Origin: Phialocephala subalpina
Taxonomy: Eukaryota > Ascomycota > Leotiomycetes > Helotiales > Mollisiaceae
Direction: 5' to 3'
Assembly (NCBI GenBank): GCA_900073065.1
Contig: FJOG01000001.1
Coordinates: forward strand, 1,484,693 to 1,507,902
Length of the DNA: 23,210 bases
Each line of letters opens with the position of its first letter. Position 1 is the first letter of the stretch. A model generated the notes under the pieces. That model did no database searches. It was given only the letters and a program-made list of their open reading frames with translations, and was not told the DNA's origin. This document shows positions 10,630-19,610 of the stretch, piece after piece. The translations under genes were made by a program, and so were the position numbers.

Positions 10630-11210
10630 TACTAAATAATTTATTCGAATCGTTTAACGGGGCCGTTTATCTCGAGAGTATATAGTTTAATAGCCTCCTA
10701 TAGAATACCGTTCTTTATAAAGACTCTTTAAAGTTTACTAGAAATGTATTCTCTCTCGTTATCGTCTCGAAGACAGTAAATCGTATATTTTAACTTTAAA
10801 CGCTCGAAGTATTTCTTAAAATAAATAAAATAATCAGTAATTTAGCTTTTAATTTTAATGTAATAAGTTATTATAAGCTTAGTTTTATTATATATAAAAG
10901 TAATAATAAATCGAGAGTTTTCGAACTCGATTATAAGGATTAGATCGATAATATTAAAATAAATAAACTCTATAAGAAACTCTTTTCGTTAAATTTAATA
11001 ATCGTAAAATTTTCGTTTATTTTTTTAGATTAAATAAGTTTTATAAACGATCGAATTATAATTATTAAAGCTATCGATTTTCTCGAAATTAATATCGCTC
11101 GTTATTTTAATTAGTTTATCGAAGTTTTATTCGCCGATATATTCGAGCCGTTTATACTATAAAAGTTTATTTATTTTAATTTAATATATTTTCGATGTTC
11201 GTAACCGTTT
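10630..11210 (-). other. Integrase domain of element X
   Basis: Minus strand, right to left: a zinc-binding N-terminal part with V-Y-K-T-Y-L-I near 11050 where the family has C-x2-C, followed by K-N-K-R-K-F; then R-D-D-N-E-R-E-Y (10746-10769) matching R-x-D-N-G-G-E-Y, with the catalytic Asp gat intact at 10761-10763; then V-F-I-K-N-G-I and E-I-N-G-P-V-K-R-F matching the Q-N-G-x-A-E-R motif. Both Cys of the C-x2-C are Tyr and a glycine of the core motif is Glu, so it is not functional. Confidence 0.88.
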
Positions 11211-11559
11211 AAATCGTTTAATTAATCGATGAGACCGATTAATAATTAGAAAAGTAATTATATCGATAAAGAAAAAGCGATTAGTATTTATAGATAAAAA
11301 GAAGGATAAAATATTATCGAAATATTACTTATAAAAAAAGAAAGAAAATATCGAGATAAAAGAATTTATTTGAGTAATTAAAGAGACCGATAATTTTAAT
11401 AAAAGTCGAATATTAATAGAGTAGTAGTTAGAAAGTACCGAGAAAATTAATTTAAAAGAAATACTAATAAAAGTTTGAGTTGTATCGAAAGGAAGTAAAA
11501 AGATCGGTACAATAGCGCTAATAATCTTAATAATTTGCGGTAGTTATTTATTCGTTTGA

Positions 11560-11930
11560 TCGAGAAATTAAAGACCGTTTTTAACGGTAGTATTAATTTT
11601 GATTTTGTATTAATCGATAATTTATAAGATCGAGTTTTAATTTATAGAGACTTTAAGGCTTTTATTGAAGAGTTACGAGATCGAGATAAGATTGAAAAGT
11701 CTTATAAACGGATAATATTTAACGTCGATAAAAGTTAAAGTAGTTAATGCGCTATTAAAGCCCGAGATAAAGATAATTATTGTCTTTTTGCCTTTAAAGT
11801 TAATAAAGCTACCGATTTTATTATAACGATTAAAATCGCCTTTTTATAATTCCGTGAAATGATTTATAGTCTTAATAATATAATTTGTGCATTTAATATC
11901 GACGATCTAATTATTTTAAAGTGCTCGAAA
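11560..11930 (-). other. Aspartic protease and linker of element X
   Basis: Minus strand reads I-V-D-I-K-C-T-N-Y-I-I with Asp at 11898-11900. This fits the fungal copia protease form D-T-G-C-T-x-H-I after Thr-to-Ile and Gly-to-Lys changes. Downstream comes F-I-D-V-K-Y-Y-P then N-L-I-S-I-S-Q-L-F-N-K, matching the conserved Y-V-P and N-L-I-S-V-S-Q-L block before integrase. The opposite strand happens to show a long open frame here, which is an antisense shadow. Confidence 0.82.
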
Positions 11931-13528
11931 AAGAATAATAAAGGAGTTATCGGTTTTATTAAGTCCTCGATCGGAGATAAGTTAATCGATAGCTACGATA
12001 AAGACAAAGTCTAATTTCTCGGTAGTCAAAGTGTAATAATTAGTATTAGAATCGAGAATTTATTCCTAATCCGCGAAGTTTGTAGAGTTATTAATCGATA
12101 CGGATAAAGATATAATTTGAAGTGATCGAAAGTAAATCGAAGAAGAGATAATCGATTCATTGGATTAAGAGAAAGAGTCTATAGCTTAAATTAAAAGGTC
12201 TATAAAATCGGGGACGATCTCTTAGTCTTCGAACTCGTTAATAAATAGCTCCTTTAATTCGATATCGACGGCCAAATAAGTAACGTTAAAGCCGAATATA
12301 GTAGCGCTAATGTCCGTATCTTTAAAAGAAGTATTTTCTTTTATTTGTGCGATTTTAAAGTTTTTATTTTATTTACGAGAATTACTATTATTATTTATGC
12401 GTTTCCGCTTATTATTCTTTTTCTTTTTATCGAACTCCTTCTTAAAGTAAAAGAACTTTATTTAATACTTTGCTTTTATATAGCGAGGCTTTTTGTAGTG
12501 ATTATAGAAGTCGATAGAACCGCGAAAACAGAAGTTATTATTAGTTATAAAAGCTATAAAAGAATCATTAACGAATAAATTTAAAAAGACTTTTTAAATA
12601 AAGGCTTAAAAAATAATTTAATTAAAAGTAATCGTTAATTTTTTAAATTCGAATATAAAGATATTATTTTAAAGGAAAAAGTTACGAAAAAAATCGAATA
12701 CCGAGTTAAAACCCCTTAAAAAACGGACGATAAAATGTACTTTATAAAAAGCTATAATCGAATTTAAATCGATTAATTCGTTATTAATTCGAGAGAAAGA
12801 GCTCGTATATTCGAAGATATTTTTATAATTCGAAAAGTGAATCGAGTAATATTTATCGAGTAATTCGATTAATTTACCGTTTCCTCGAGATTGGCTCGTT
12901 CGTAGAATATTTATTATAATATAAATTCGTTTATAGTTTTTAATTTTATTAAAATTTAAATAATTATATTTGCTTTAGATTATTATATAAGCTCGAGCTT
13001 ATTTCTCGAGTTAAACGGAGAAAAATTTATCGTAGATTACTTTTAAAGTATTATAATCCTCGATTTTCTTAGTGTAAATATTTCGCTCGATTATAGTAGT
13101 ATCTTTTTTTTAGATTTAAAATAAGAGAAAAGTAATGCGATTCGAGAGATTACTATAAAATCGAAATTAAGCCGCTTATTATTAAAGCTTCGTTTATACG
13201 ACGATCGAAATCGAATTAATTAGATTTATTGTTTTTAAGTTGAAAAATAATATTTAAAGTTAAATTAAATGATTTTTCCTCGATTATTATAGAGATTATA
13301 AGTCCGAGAGTATAGAAATAATTTCGAAAGGTTGAGATTGTGGATTAGCTTTTAGACGGCGATTTCGATAAAGTCGAAGGCGAGTAAGTAATCTTAAAGT
13401 ATTATTAGTAGGTCTCGAGGGAGCTTTAAAGAGTTTAGTGCCGATAAAATTGGTTTTGCGAGGAGGAGGATAAAGAGGTTTTAAAGACGAGGAAGAGAGA
13501 AGAGGCTCTAATAAAAAAGAGAAAGAAA

Positions 13529-13597
13529 GTTCGATAGTTAGAGGTTCGATTATCAGAGACTCGATTGTTAGAGGCTCGATTATTGGAGATTCGATCG
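13529..13597 (-). repeat. 15-bp tandem repeat in Gag N-terminus of X
   Basis: Four 15-bp units (13529, 13544, 13559, 13574) plus a partial fifth, each a variant of gttcgattgttagag. On the minus coding strand in one frame they give pentapeptides S-N-N-R-A, S-N-N-R-A, S-D-N-R-T and S-N-Y-R-T. The matching place in the second X fragment (15892-15921) has only two units, so copy number varies between family members. Confidence 0.8.
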
Positions 13598-13600
13598 AAG

Positions 13601-15373
13601 TATACTTTACTTAAATAACTCGAAAGTTCTCTTGAGATTAAGTAAAGAGGAATTGGAGGAGTAAATCGGTAAATGAAACTCGAAGGATTTAAAGAAGTTG
13701 ATAGAGGGGTTGTAGAGGGGCCGGGGCCGCAAGTTGAGTAATAAGCTCGAGTTGAAATTGCGGTTAAAATTGCGATTAAAGTTGCGGTTAAATTTATAGT
13801 CGATTTGCGGTCCGAAAAAGTAATAGAGAAAGTTTATTTAAAGTGCTCGAAGAAAACCGTAAAGATAAGTTTGCGACGGTCCGATGAGCTATAAAAACCT
13901 CGATTAATATTTGGATTTGATTTGAGACCGAGTAAATAACGTAGTAATTGAATTAATCTGTGGAATTTGTAAGAGAATAATGACTTTTTTAGAAGTCTAT
14001 TTGAGAAAAAGGAATAATATTATCGAGTTAATCGAAAGTAAACGAGTAATAATCTCGATCGGGGATATCGAAATAAGTATCGAACGAGTTTTAAAAAGTG
14101 CTTTAAAGATAATAGAATTAACGATTAAAGTTGCGTTGTAAAAGTTAATAGTTAGAGTGAGTTTATTCGAGTGCGAGAAAAGTTTTTTCGGTGAAAAGAG
14201 AGTAAGTAGAGTTATCTACGTAGCGCTTCTTAGGCTTTATATTCCTTCTCGGCTCGATTAATTCGATTTTACTCTTAAGATTGCTTTTTTTTAATTCGTA
14301 CTCGGTTTCCTTTAGTATATTGATTTTAGATAATAATCCTTTAATTATAATAGACTCGTAAGAGGTCTCGAGATTAACTTTAAATTATTAATTGTTTTTT
14401 AAATGAGATAAATAAATTTGAGGTTTAAATCAAAATAATCGAGTTATCGTCCGATAGAACGTTCCGTCGTAATCGATAAACACTTCTTTGTGGGGACTTT
14501 AAACTATAGTAGAGTTTTATAGTGAACGGACTAATAAAAGGCGAAGAAAATAAAAAGTAGTGAAATCGATATTAATTAGGATTTGACTTCTTATATTCGT
14601 AGTTCTAAGATTAAGACACGGTAATTACATATGCAATACGAATATACTCTCTTTAAAAGCTCTCTTTTTAATTATAAGGTCTTTGGATTAAGTCAAGTAA
14701 AGTATTCTCATCTCGAGAAGCCAGAAACAGTAAGTATTGCTTTATAGCGCCGGATGGAAACTTGTGAGATCGGAATTTAATTTTTAGACCTTAGAAAATG
14801 CTTAGTGTAGCTTTAGTTCTCTCTCTTAATTGAAATAGAGAGAGGGAAACTAGAAATGGATGAGAAGGGAGTTTTTAATCGATCGGATTTACTATAGTTA
14901 AGTCTTAGACTTATAGGGCTAAATTGAGCTAATGTAGTTATAGTAGCGGTAGTTAGAATGTGGAGAAAAAGTATCGAGATAATTCGAATAATAAATTATA
15001 AATTATTGGGAAAACGCTATAGTTAAACTTAGTAATTAGTAAGTTTACGGACCCGAGAAAAAAGTAAAATAGGAGATAGCTTGCTTTATTTAGAGGGGGG
15101 CTAAAAGCAATAAACTTAGCTATAATATAAAAATCAAAATAAATTGAGTAATAGGAAATAAAATTCGATAAAGAGTTTTTAAAGTTCTTATATATTAATA
15201 AATCTCTATAAGATGCAGTTATAATTCCTATATATTGTGTAAATTTATACTCTATTATAAACTGAGAAAGGACTTAGCCAAATAATAGATAATTTGATAG
15301 AGTAATAGAATTTATATCGAGTAAAAGGAACGAAGTAAAAGTTAAATCTAGTGCGGAATAAGAGCTTATAACT
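13601..15373 (-). other. Gag extension and long 5' leader of element X
   Basis: About 1.8 kb between the recognisable Gag and the 5' LTR, unusually long for copia. On the minus strand an open stretch interrupted only at likely former tgg codons runs from about 14135 to 13920. After a frame change a Ser/Thr/Pro-rich stretch follows to about 13700 (T-A-T-L-I-A-I-L-T-A-I-S-T-R-A, then S-T-C-G-P-G-P-S-T-T-P). This may be a Gag N-terminal extension or a separate small frame; I recognise no family. From 14200 to 15373 I see only leader-like sequence. The part 13529-14910 is duplicated at 15892-17240, so it is a genuine part of the element. A candidate primer-binding site is agttataagctc on the minus strand directly after the 5' LTR, but I could not match it to a tRNA. 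Confidence 0.55.
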
Positions 15374-15534
15374 TATTAGAAAGTATAATAGAGCATTCAT
15401 TGTGTGTGATCTATATATAAGGGAGCAAAGCTCCCTTATATATGTAGCCTGCATAAAGCAGGAGGCTGGGAGGCACGTGGCCAAAGGCCACGTGACCCCA
15501 GCCTTGGGAGATAAGGTTAAACCTCATTCCAACA
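15374..15534 (-). repeat. 5' LTR of element X
   Basis: 161 bp, colinear with the 3' LTR. The plus-strand left end TATTAGAAAG has G-to-A at the terminal TG; the right end CCAACA is intact. Inverted repeats lie at 15413-15426/15430-15443 (TATATAAGG arms) and 15474-15482/15486-15494 (CACGTGGCC arms). It is richer in G and C than the 3' LTR (for example ggaggctgggagg), so it is the less mutated of the pair. As the 5' LTR it would have carried the promoter reading leftwards. The apparent frames at 15245-15484 and 15402-15608 cross it and are chance. Confidence 0.9.
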
Positions 15535-15539
15535 ATTAC
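15535..15539. repeat. Target-site duplication ATTAC, right copy
   Basis: Directly follows the right LTR of X and equals 7233-7237. Beyond it the Y copy A sequence resumes with cgcttattattcttctat. Confidence 0.85.
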
Positions 15540-15681
15540 CGCTTATTATTCTTCTATAAACCTTTTTCTTTATATAATTTTGGTTATAAATTATTAAAGG
15601 GGGCTTAATATCGTATATATATAAGGGTTACCTTGTATTAGAAACCTTGGAGTATATAGGAATTATTCGATTATATAGGAG
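15540..15681 (+). mobile_element. Y copy A resumed: 3' untranslated part
   Basis: Continuation of Y copy A beyond the X insertion. The first 40 bases match copy B at 22827 almost exactly. A purine run attaaaggggg (15593-15603) resembles a polypurine tract, but the LTR-like sequence starts about 80 bases later, after atataggag. Confidence 0.75.
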
Positions 15682-15790
15682 TATTAAAATGAGGCTTCCT
15701 TTAGTTCTTTACCTTCTCCTGTATATAAGGGGGCTTTGCCCCCCTCTCAAATCAATTAATCTAATATATACTCATTTATATCTTCTAATA
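15682..15790 (+). repeat. 3' LTR of Y copy A
   Basis: About 109 bp beginning tattaaaatgagg and ending cttctaata. It is built like the X LTR: TATATAAGG (15722-15730), then a short inverted repeat gggggc-ttt-gccccc (15729-15743), then a tail ending ttctaata like the X LTR. The boundaries come from comparison with X and with copy B (22980-23116). The matching 5' LTR is not found. An apparent frame at 15647-15847 overlaps it and is not a gene. Confidence 0.65.
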
Positions 15791-15814
15791 AAGTTTAATG
15801 CTAATAAAGGAATT

Positions 15815-17240
15815 AGTTTTATAAAGAGGAAAACGAGGAAATTCTAAGGACAAAGAAAAAAAGGGAAGTTCCAATAAGGAAAAAGTAAAGAGTTCGATCA
15901 TTAGAAGCTCGATCATTAGAGTATATTTTGCTTAAATAGCCCGAAAATTTTCTTGAGAGTAAATAAAAAGGAATTAAAGAAGTAAATCGGTAAATAAAGC
16001 TCGAAGAATTTAAAGAAGTTAATAGAAAGGTTATAAAGGAGCTAAGGCCATAAATTAAATAAACTCGAGCTAAAGTTATAATTAAAGTTGCGATTAAAAT
16101 TACGATTAAATTTATAGTCGATTTGCGGTCCGAAAGAGTAATAAAGAGAGTTTATTTAATGAAATACTTAAAGAAAATTATAAGAAGTTTAAAATAATCT
16201 AATAAATTATAAAAACTTTGATTAATACTTAAATTTAATTTAAGATTAAATAAATAATATAATAATTAAATTAATTTATAAAACTTATAAGAAAATAATA
16301 ATTTTCTTAGAAATTTATTTAAAAGAAAGGAATAATATTATTAAATCGATCGAAGATAAACGAATAATAATTTCGATTAAGAATATCAAAATAAATATTA
16401 AACGAGTTTTAAAAAGTACTTTAAAAGTAATAAAACTAACGGTTAAAGTTGCACTATAAAAGTTAGTAATTAGAGTAAATTTACTCGAGTGCGAGAAAAG
16501 TTTCTTCGATAAAAAGAAAATAAATGGAATTATTTATATAGCGCCTTTTAAGCTTTATATTCTTTTTTGACTCGATTAATTCGATTTTACTTTTAAGATT
16601 ATTTTCCTTTCATTCGTATTTAGTTTTTCTTAATATATTAACTCTAAATAATAACCCTTTAATTATAATAAATCGATAAAAAGTCTCGGGATTAATTTTA
16701 AACTATTAATTATCTTTTAAGTAAAATAAATAATTTATAATAATTATTAGAATAATCGAGTTATTTTTTAGTAGAAAATTCCGTCGTAATTAATAAGTAT
16801 TTCTTAGTAAAAGCTTTAAATTATAATAAGGCCGTATAATAAATAAACTAATAAAAGGCGAGGAAAATAAGAAGTAATAAAATCGATATTAAATAAAATT
16901 TAATTTCCCGCGTTTATAATTTTGGGATTAAAATATAATAATTATATATATAATACGAGTATATTCTTTCTAAAAGTTTTCCTTTTAATTATAGGGTTTT
17001 TAAATTAAGCCAAGTAAAATATTCTTATCTCGGGAAGTTAAAAATAGTAAGTATTACCTTATAATACTAGATAGAGACTTATAAAACTAGAATTTGATTC
17101 TTAGACTTAGAAAACCACTAAGTATAATTTTAATTCCTTCTTTTAATTGAAATAAAAAGAGGGGAAAACTAAAGATAAACGGGAGGAGAATTTCTAATTG
17201 ATCGGATTTTTACAATTAAGTCTTAGATTTATAGGGCCAA
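15815..17240 (-). mobile_element. Old fragment of copia family X (Gag N-terminus and leader)
   Basis: Matches about 13470-14910 of the complete X element in the same orientation. Shared landmarks include gtcgatttgcggtccgaaa (16117) and agtcttagatttataggg (17219). It is more decayed than X: the G-rich patch at 13700 of X is aggagctaaggcc here. TpG still exceeds CpA, fitting a minus coding strand. The match ends abruptly near 17240 where Y copy B starts, and the 460 bases to the 5' LTR are missing. The left edge near 15815 is approximate. Confidence 0.8.
15892..15921 (-). repeat. 15-bp tandem repeat, two units
   Basis: gttcgatcattagaa and gctcgatcattagag, the short version of the four-unit array at 13529 in X. 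Confidence 0.7.
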
Positions 17241-18253
17241 TTATTAGACTAAAACTTACTATTATTTAAAATTATCAAAAATCCTTAAATTTGATTTTTT
17301 TTGATTATAAATTCTTTTTATTAAATACGCTTAAAACTTTTTTTTAACCTTTTTTTTATTAATTTTTTTTTTACTTAAAAAAGCTATTTAAACTTTATTG
17401 ATTACTCGATTAAATTATAATTAATATTATTTTGATTAACTTTAACTTTTTATAATATTTAATACTAAAATTAATATTAATATTAATATTAATACTATTT
17501 TTATTTTTTAAGATAATAATAATTAAATTAACTTTTACTATTAAATAAAAAAGTACTTCTCGATCGTAAAGCTTAGTTTTACTCTCGATAAAAAATATTA
17601 GTTAATTTTTATTAATATTAAACTTATAATTATAGAAAATATTAACGCTATTATTCTTACTATTTATAAAATAAAGTATAACGTATAAACGATCGCAAAA
17701 AAAGTATATAAAAAAAAAAGCTCGAATAAAAAAAGAATTAATAGCGCGGCTACGAATCTATTTATAATTATTATAAATACACTAATCTTAAAAAAGTCAA
17801 AAACTTAATTCAAGTTTATAATATTTTCGAGAAACTTAAGATTTATCGAGTTATAAGTACTAAAAGCTTATTAATTTTATTACTCGCTTTTATACTTTAA
17901 TTTTAGTAAAATATATTAAAGTAATTAATTTTGCGGATTAACTTTTACAAATTAATAAAAAATTAAAAGACTTTTACGAGAATATCGCGTTTAAAATAAT
18001 TTAATTTATTTTGCGATTTCTTTAAAGTCTTAATTCTAAATTCGAGATCTTTATTACATTTTTTCAAATAATTTATAATTTTATCGATATACTTAAATAT
18101 TTAGCCATTACTTAAGAAACTATAATCTAAAAAGCTTTTAATAAGAAATAATAATAAAATTCGATTTCGAATAATAATAATATAACTTTTTTTATTATAA
18201 GATATAATACTAGGAAATTATTTTTATTAAATACGTTTATTACTCGCGATTTT

Positions 18254-18295
18254 TGTACTTATTATAAGAAGTTATATTATATTAAAAAGAAGTAC
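18254..18295 (+). other. Gag CCHC zinc knuckle of Y copy B
   Basis: Same 14-codon motif as in copy A: C-T-Y-Y-K-K-L-Y-Y-I-K-K-K-Y, with the first Cys kept and the second Cys, His and last Cys changed to Tyr. The flanking bases ttattataagaag are shared with copy A. Confidence 0.8.
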
Positions 18296-19339
18296 TTTAT
18301 TAAATATTTTTACTTTAAAAAAGAGTTTAATAAAAAGCATTATAATAAGAAAAAAAAAGCCAAATCTAATAATATAAAAAAATTATTAAAAAAATTAAAG
18401 ATTAATTTACTATTTAATTTGATTTTAATTATAAAATTTGCGGAAATTATTAATATTTTCGTTTATAATTTTAAACTTTTAACTATTAATATTTTATTCG
18501 ATAATATTAAGTTTTTTTCTTTTAAAACCGCTTTTTTACTTTATTTAGTGCTTTTAAAAGCGAATAAATTATAAATACTAAGTATATTAATAATTTAATT
18601 TATAATAAATCTCAAATAATTAATTCTCAGTATAATAACTTTAGTATTTATAATAAAGTCGATAAAAAAGTTCAATATAAAAAGATTAGTAATATTTTAA
18701 TCTCTATTTTCGGATTAAACGATCAATTTGCTTTTTTTATACTTAAAAATATCAAATAATATTTAGAGATAAAACTATATAATTTTATTTCGGTCTTATA
18801 ACTTTTTTAAATTAAAAAGTTTAAATTAACTCTCAATAAAGATTCTATTTTCTGGGTTTAAAATAATTATAAAATCAAAGTCTTTACAAAGTACGATTTC
18901 TAATTACTCGATTAAATCAAATAACTTTTTTATTATTATATTATAACTTTTGTAATTACTTTAAAAAGTCTTAAAAACAAATTAGTTTTTATAAACTCTA
19001 CTTTTATTTCTACTATTTGCATTATTAAAATAAGGCTTATTTTAGTGGCTTATACTCTCGCTAATCGCAAATCTCATTTATATAAATAGTTATAAGTTTA
19101 TATTATTACAAAAAACAAATTAATTTAATATAAATAATTAGGTTACTTAAAAAAGCAAAGCTTTAATAAACTTTCGATTAATTTCTAAGAAGTAATATAT
19201 TACGAAATTTTTTATATTTATAATATTTATTTGATTTAAAAAAAAAATTTATTTTATATTTTATTGATTTTAATAATTATTTAATAATAATTATTTACTT
19301 TAATATTATTAGCTTTATTTTTATTAAAAATTATAATAA

Positions 19340-19610
19340 TAATAAATACTTTATTACTTTTTAATATATAAAAACGAAATTTATATTAATTTATTACATT
19401 AAATCAAAAAGCAAAGTTATAAACTATTTTATTTACTTTAAAAAATACTAAAAACGATTAAACTCAAAATAAAAAATTAAGCGTTTATAAGTCGATAATA
19501 GCAATAAGTATATGTTTAATAGACTTTAAAAAGTCCTTAAGAAAAAAAATATCAATTAAAAGCTAACAAAATTATATATACTCGAAATAAATAGTTTATT
19601 TAAGCGTTTA
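19340..19610 (+). other. Integrase core of Y copy B
   Basis: The frame reads N-K-Y-F-I-T-F, then Y-Y-I-K-S-K-S-K-V-I-N, then V-D-N-S-N-K-Y (Asp gat at 19494-19496), then K-V-L-K-K-K-N-I-N and E-I-N-S-L-F-K-R-L. This parallels copy A codon by codon. The catalytic Asp is intact, but G-G-E has become S-N-K through G-to-A changes. Confidence 0.85.

Larger units (their letters stand above)
7741..13600 (-). pseudogene. Gag-Pol polyprotein remnant of element X
   Basis: Minus-strand copia polyprotein with the domains listed separately: Gag (from about 13600 down to 11950), protease, integrase, RT and RNase H. Most tgg codons are now stop codons. The frame can be followed over long stretches without a frameshift (for example 9190-8690), so decay is by transitions. 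Gag is the least certain part: the segment at 13200-13500 resembles the N-terminal Gag region of Y copy A, but I could not place a CCHC knuckle with confidence. A further open minus-strand stretch upstream to about 14150 may belong to the same protein. The stop near 7745 follows the conserved L-T-K tail. Confidence 0.85.
7238..15534 (-). mobile_element. Complete nested copia retrotransposon, family X (8,297 bp)
   Basis: LTR-to-LTR element: 161-bp LTRs at 7238-7398 and 15374-15534, flanked by the ATTAC duplication. The coding strand is minus, so the right LTR is the 5' LTR. Going leftwards come a long leader and Gag, protease (about 11900), integrase (11200-10630), RT (9190-8690) and RNase H (8220-7750). 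It sits inside the 3' untranslated part of Y copy A in opposite orientation. On the plus strand TpG outnumbers CpA (8 to 1 in 11401-11700), the mirror image of Y. It is the least decayed element here and retains many CpG. It cannot be autonomous, because stops occur throughout. Confidence 0.9.

Noticed and set aside
4261..11700. APOBEC-type cDNA editing as the main cause of the mutations
   Set aside because: Excess G-to-A on the coding strand would fit, but C-to-T changes at CpA occur on the coding strand too (caa to taa), and filamentous fungi are not known to have such enzymes. RIP remains the simpler explanation; the asymmetry is kept as a finding.
11540..12090. Long plus-strand open stretch with F-N-I-D-D-L-I-I resembling an RT YVDD motif, which looked like a captured gene antisense to X
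   Set aside because: The minus strand of the same interval reads as copia protease and the N-L-I-S-I-S-Q-L block, in the correct order before integrase. The plus-strand frame still contains several stops and no other RT landmark, so it is an antisense shadow.
13529..13597. CRISPR-like array
   Set aside because: The units are directly adjacent 15-bp tandem repeats without spacers, in a eukaryotic retroelement, and they code for pentapeptides.
15593..15605. attaaaggggg as the polypurine tract that directly precedes the Y LTR
   Set aside because: Comparison with the X and copy B termini puts the LTR start about 80 bases downstream at 15682. The run may be a secondary tract or chance.
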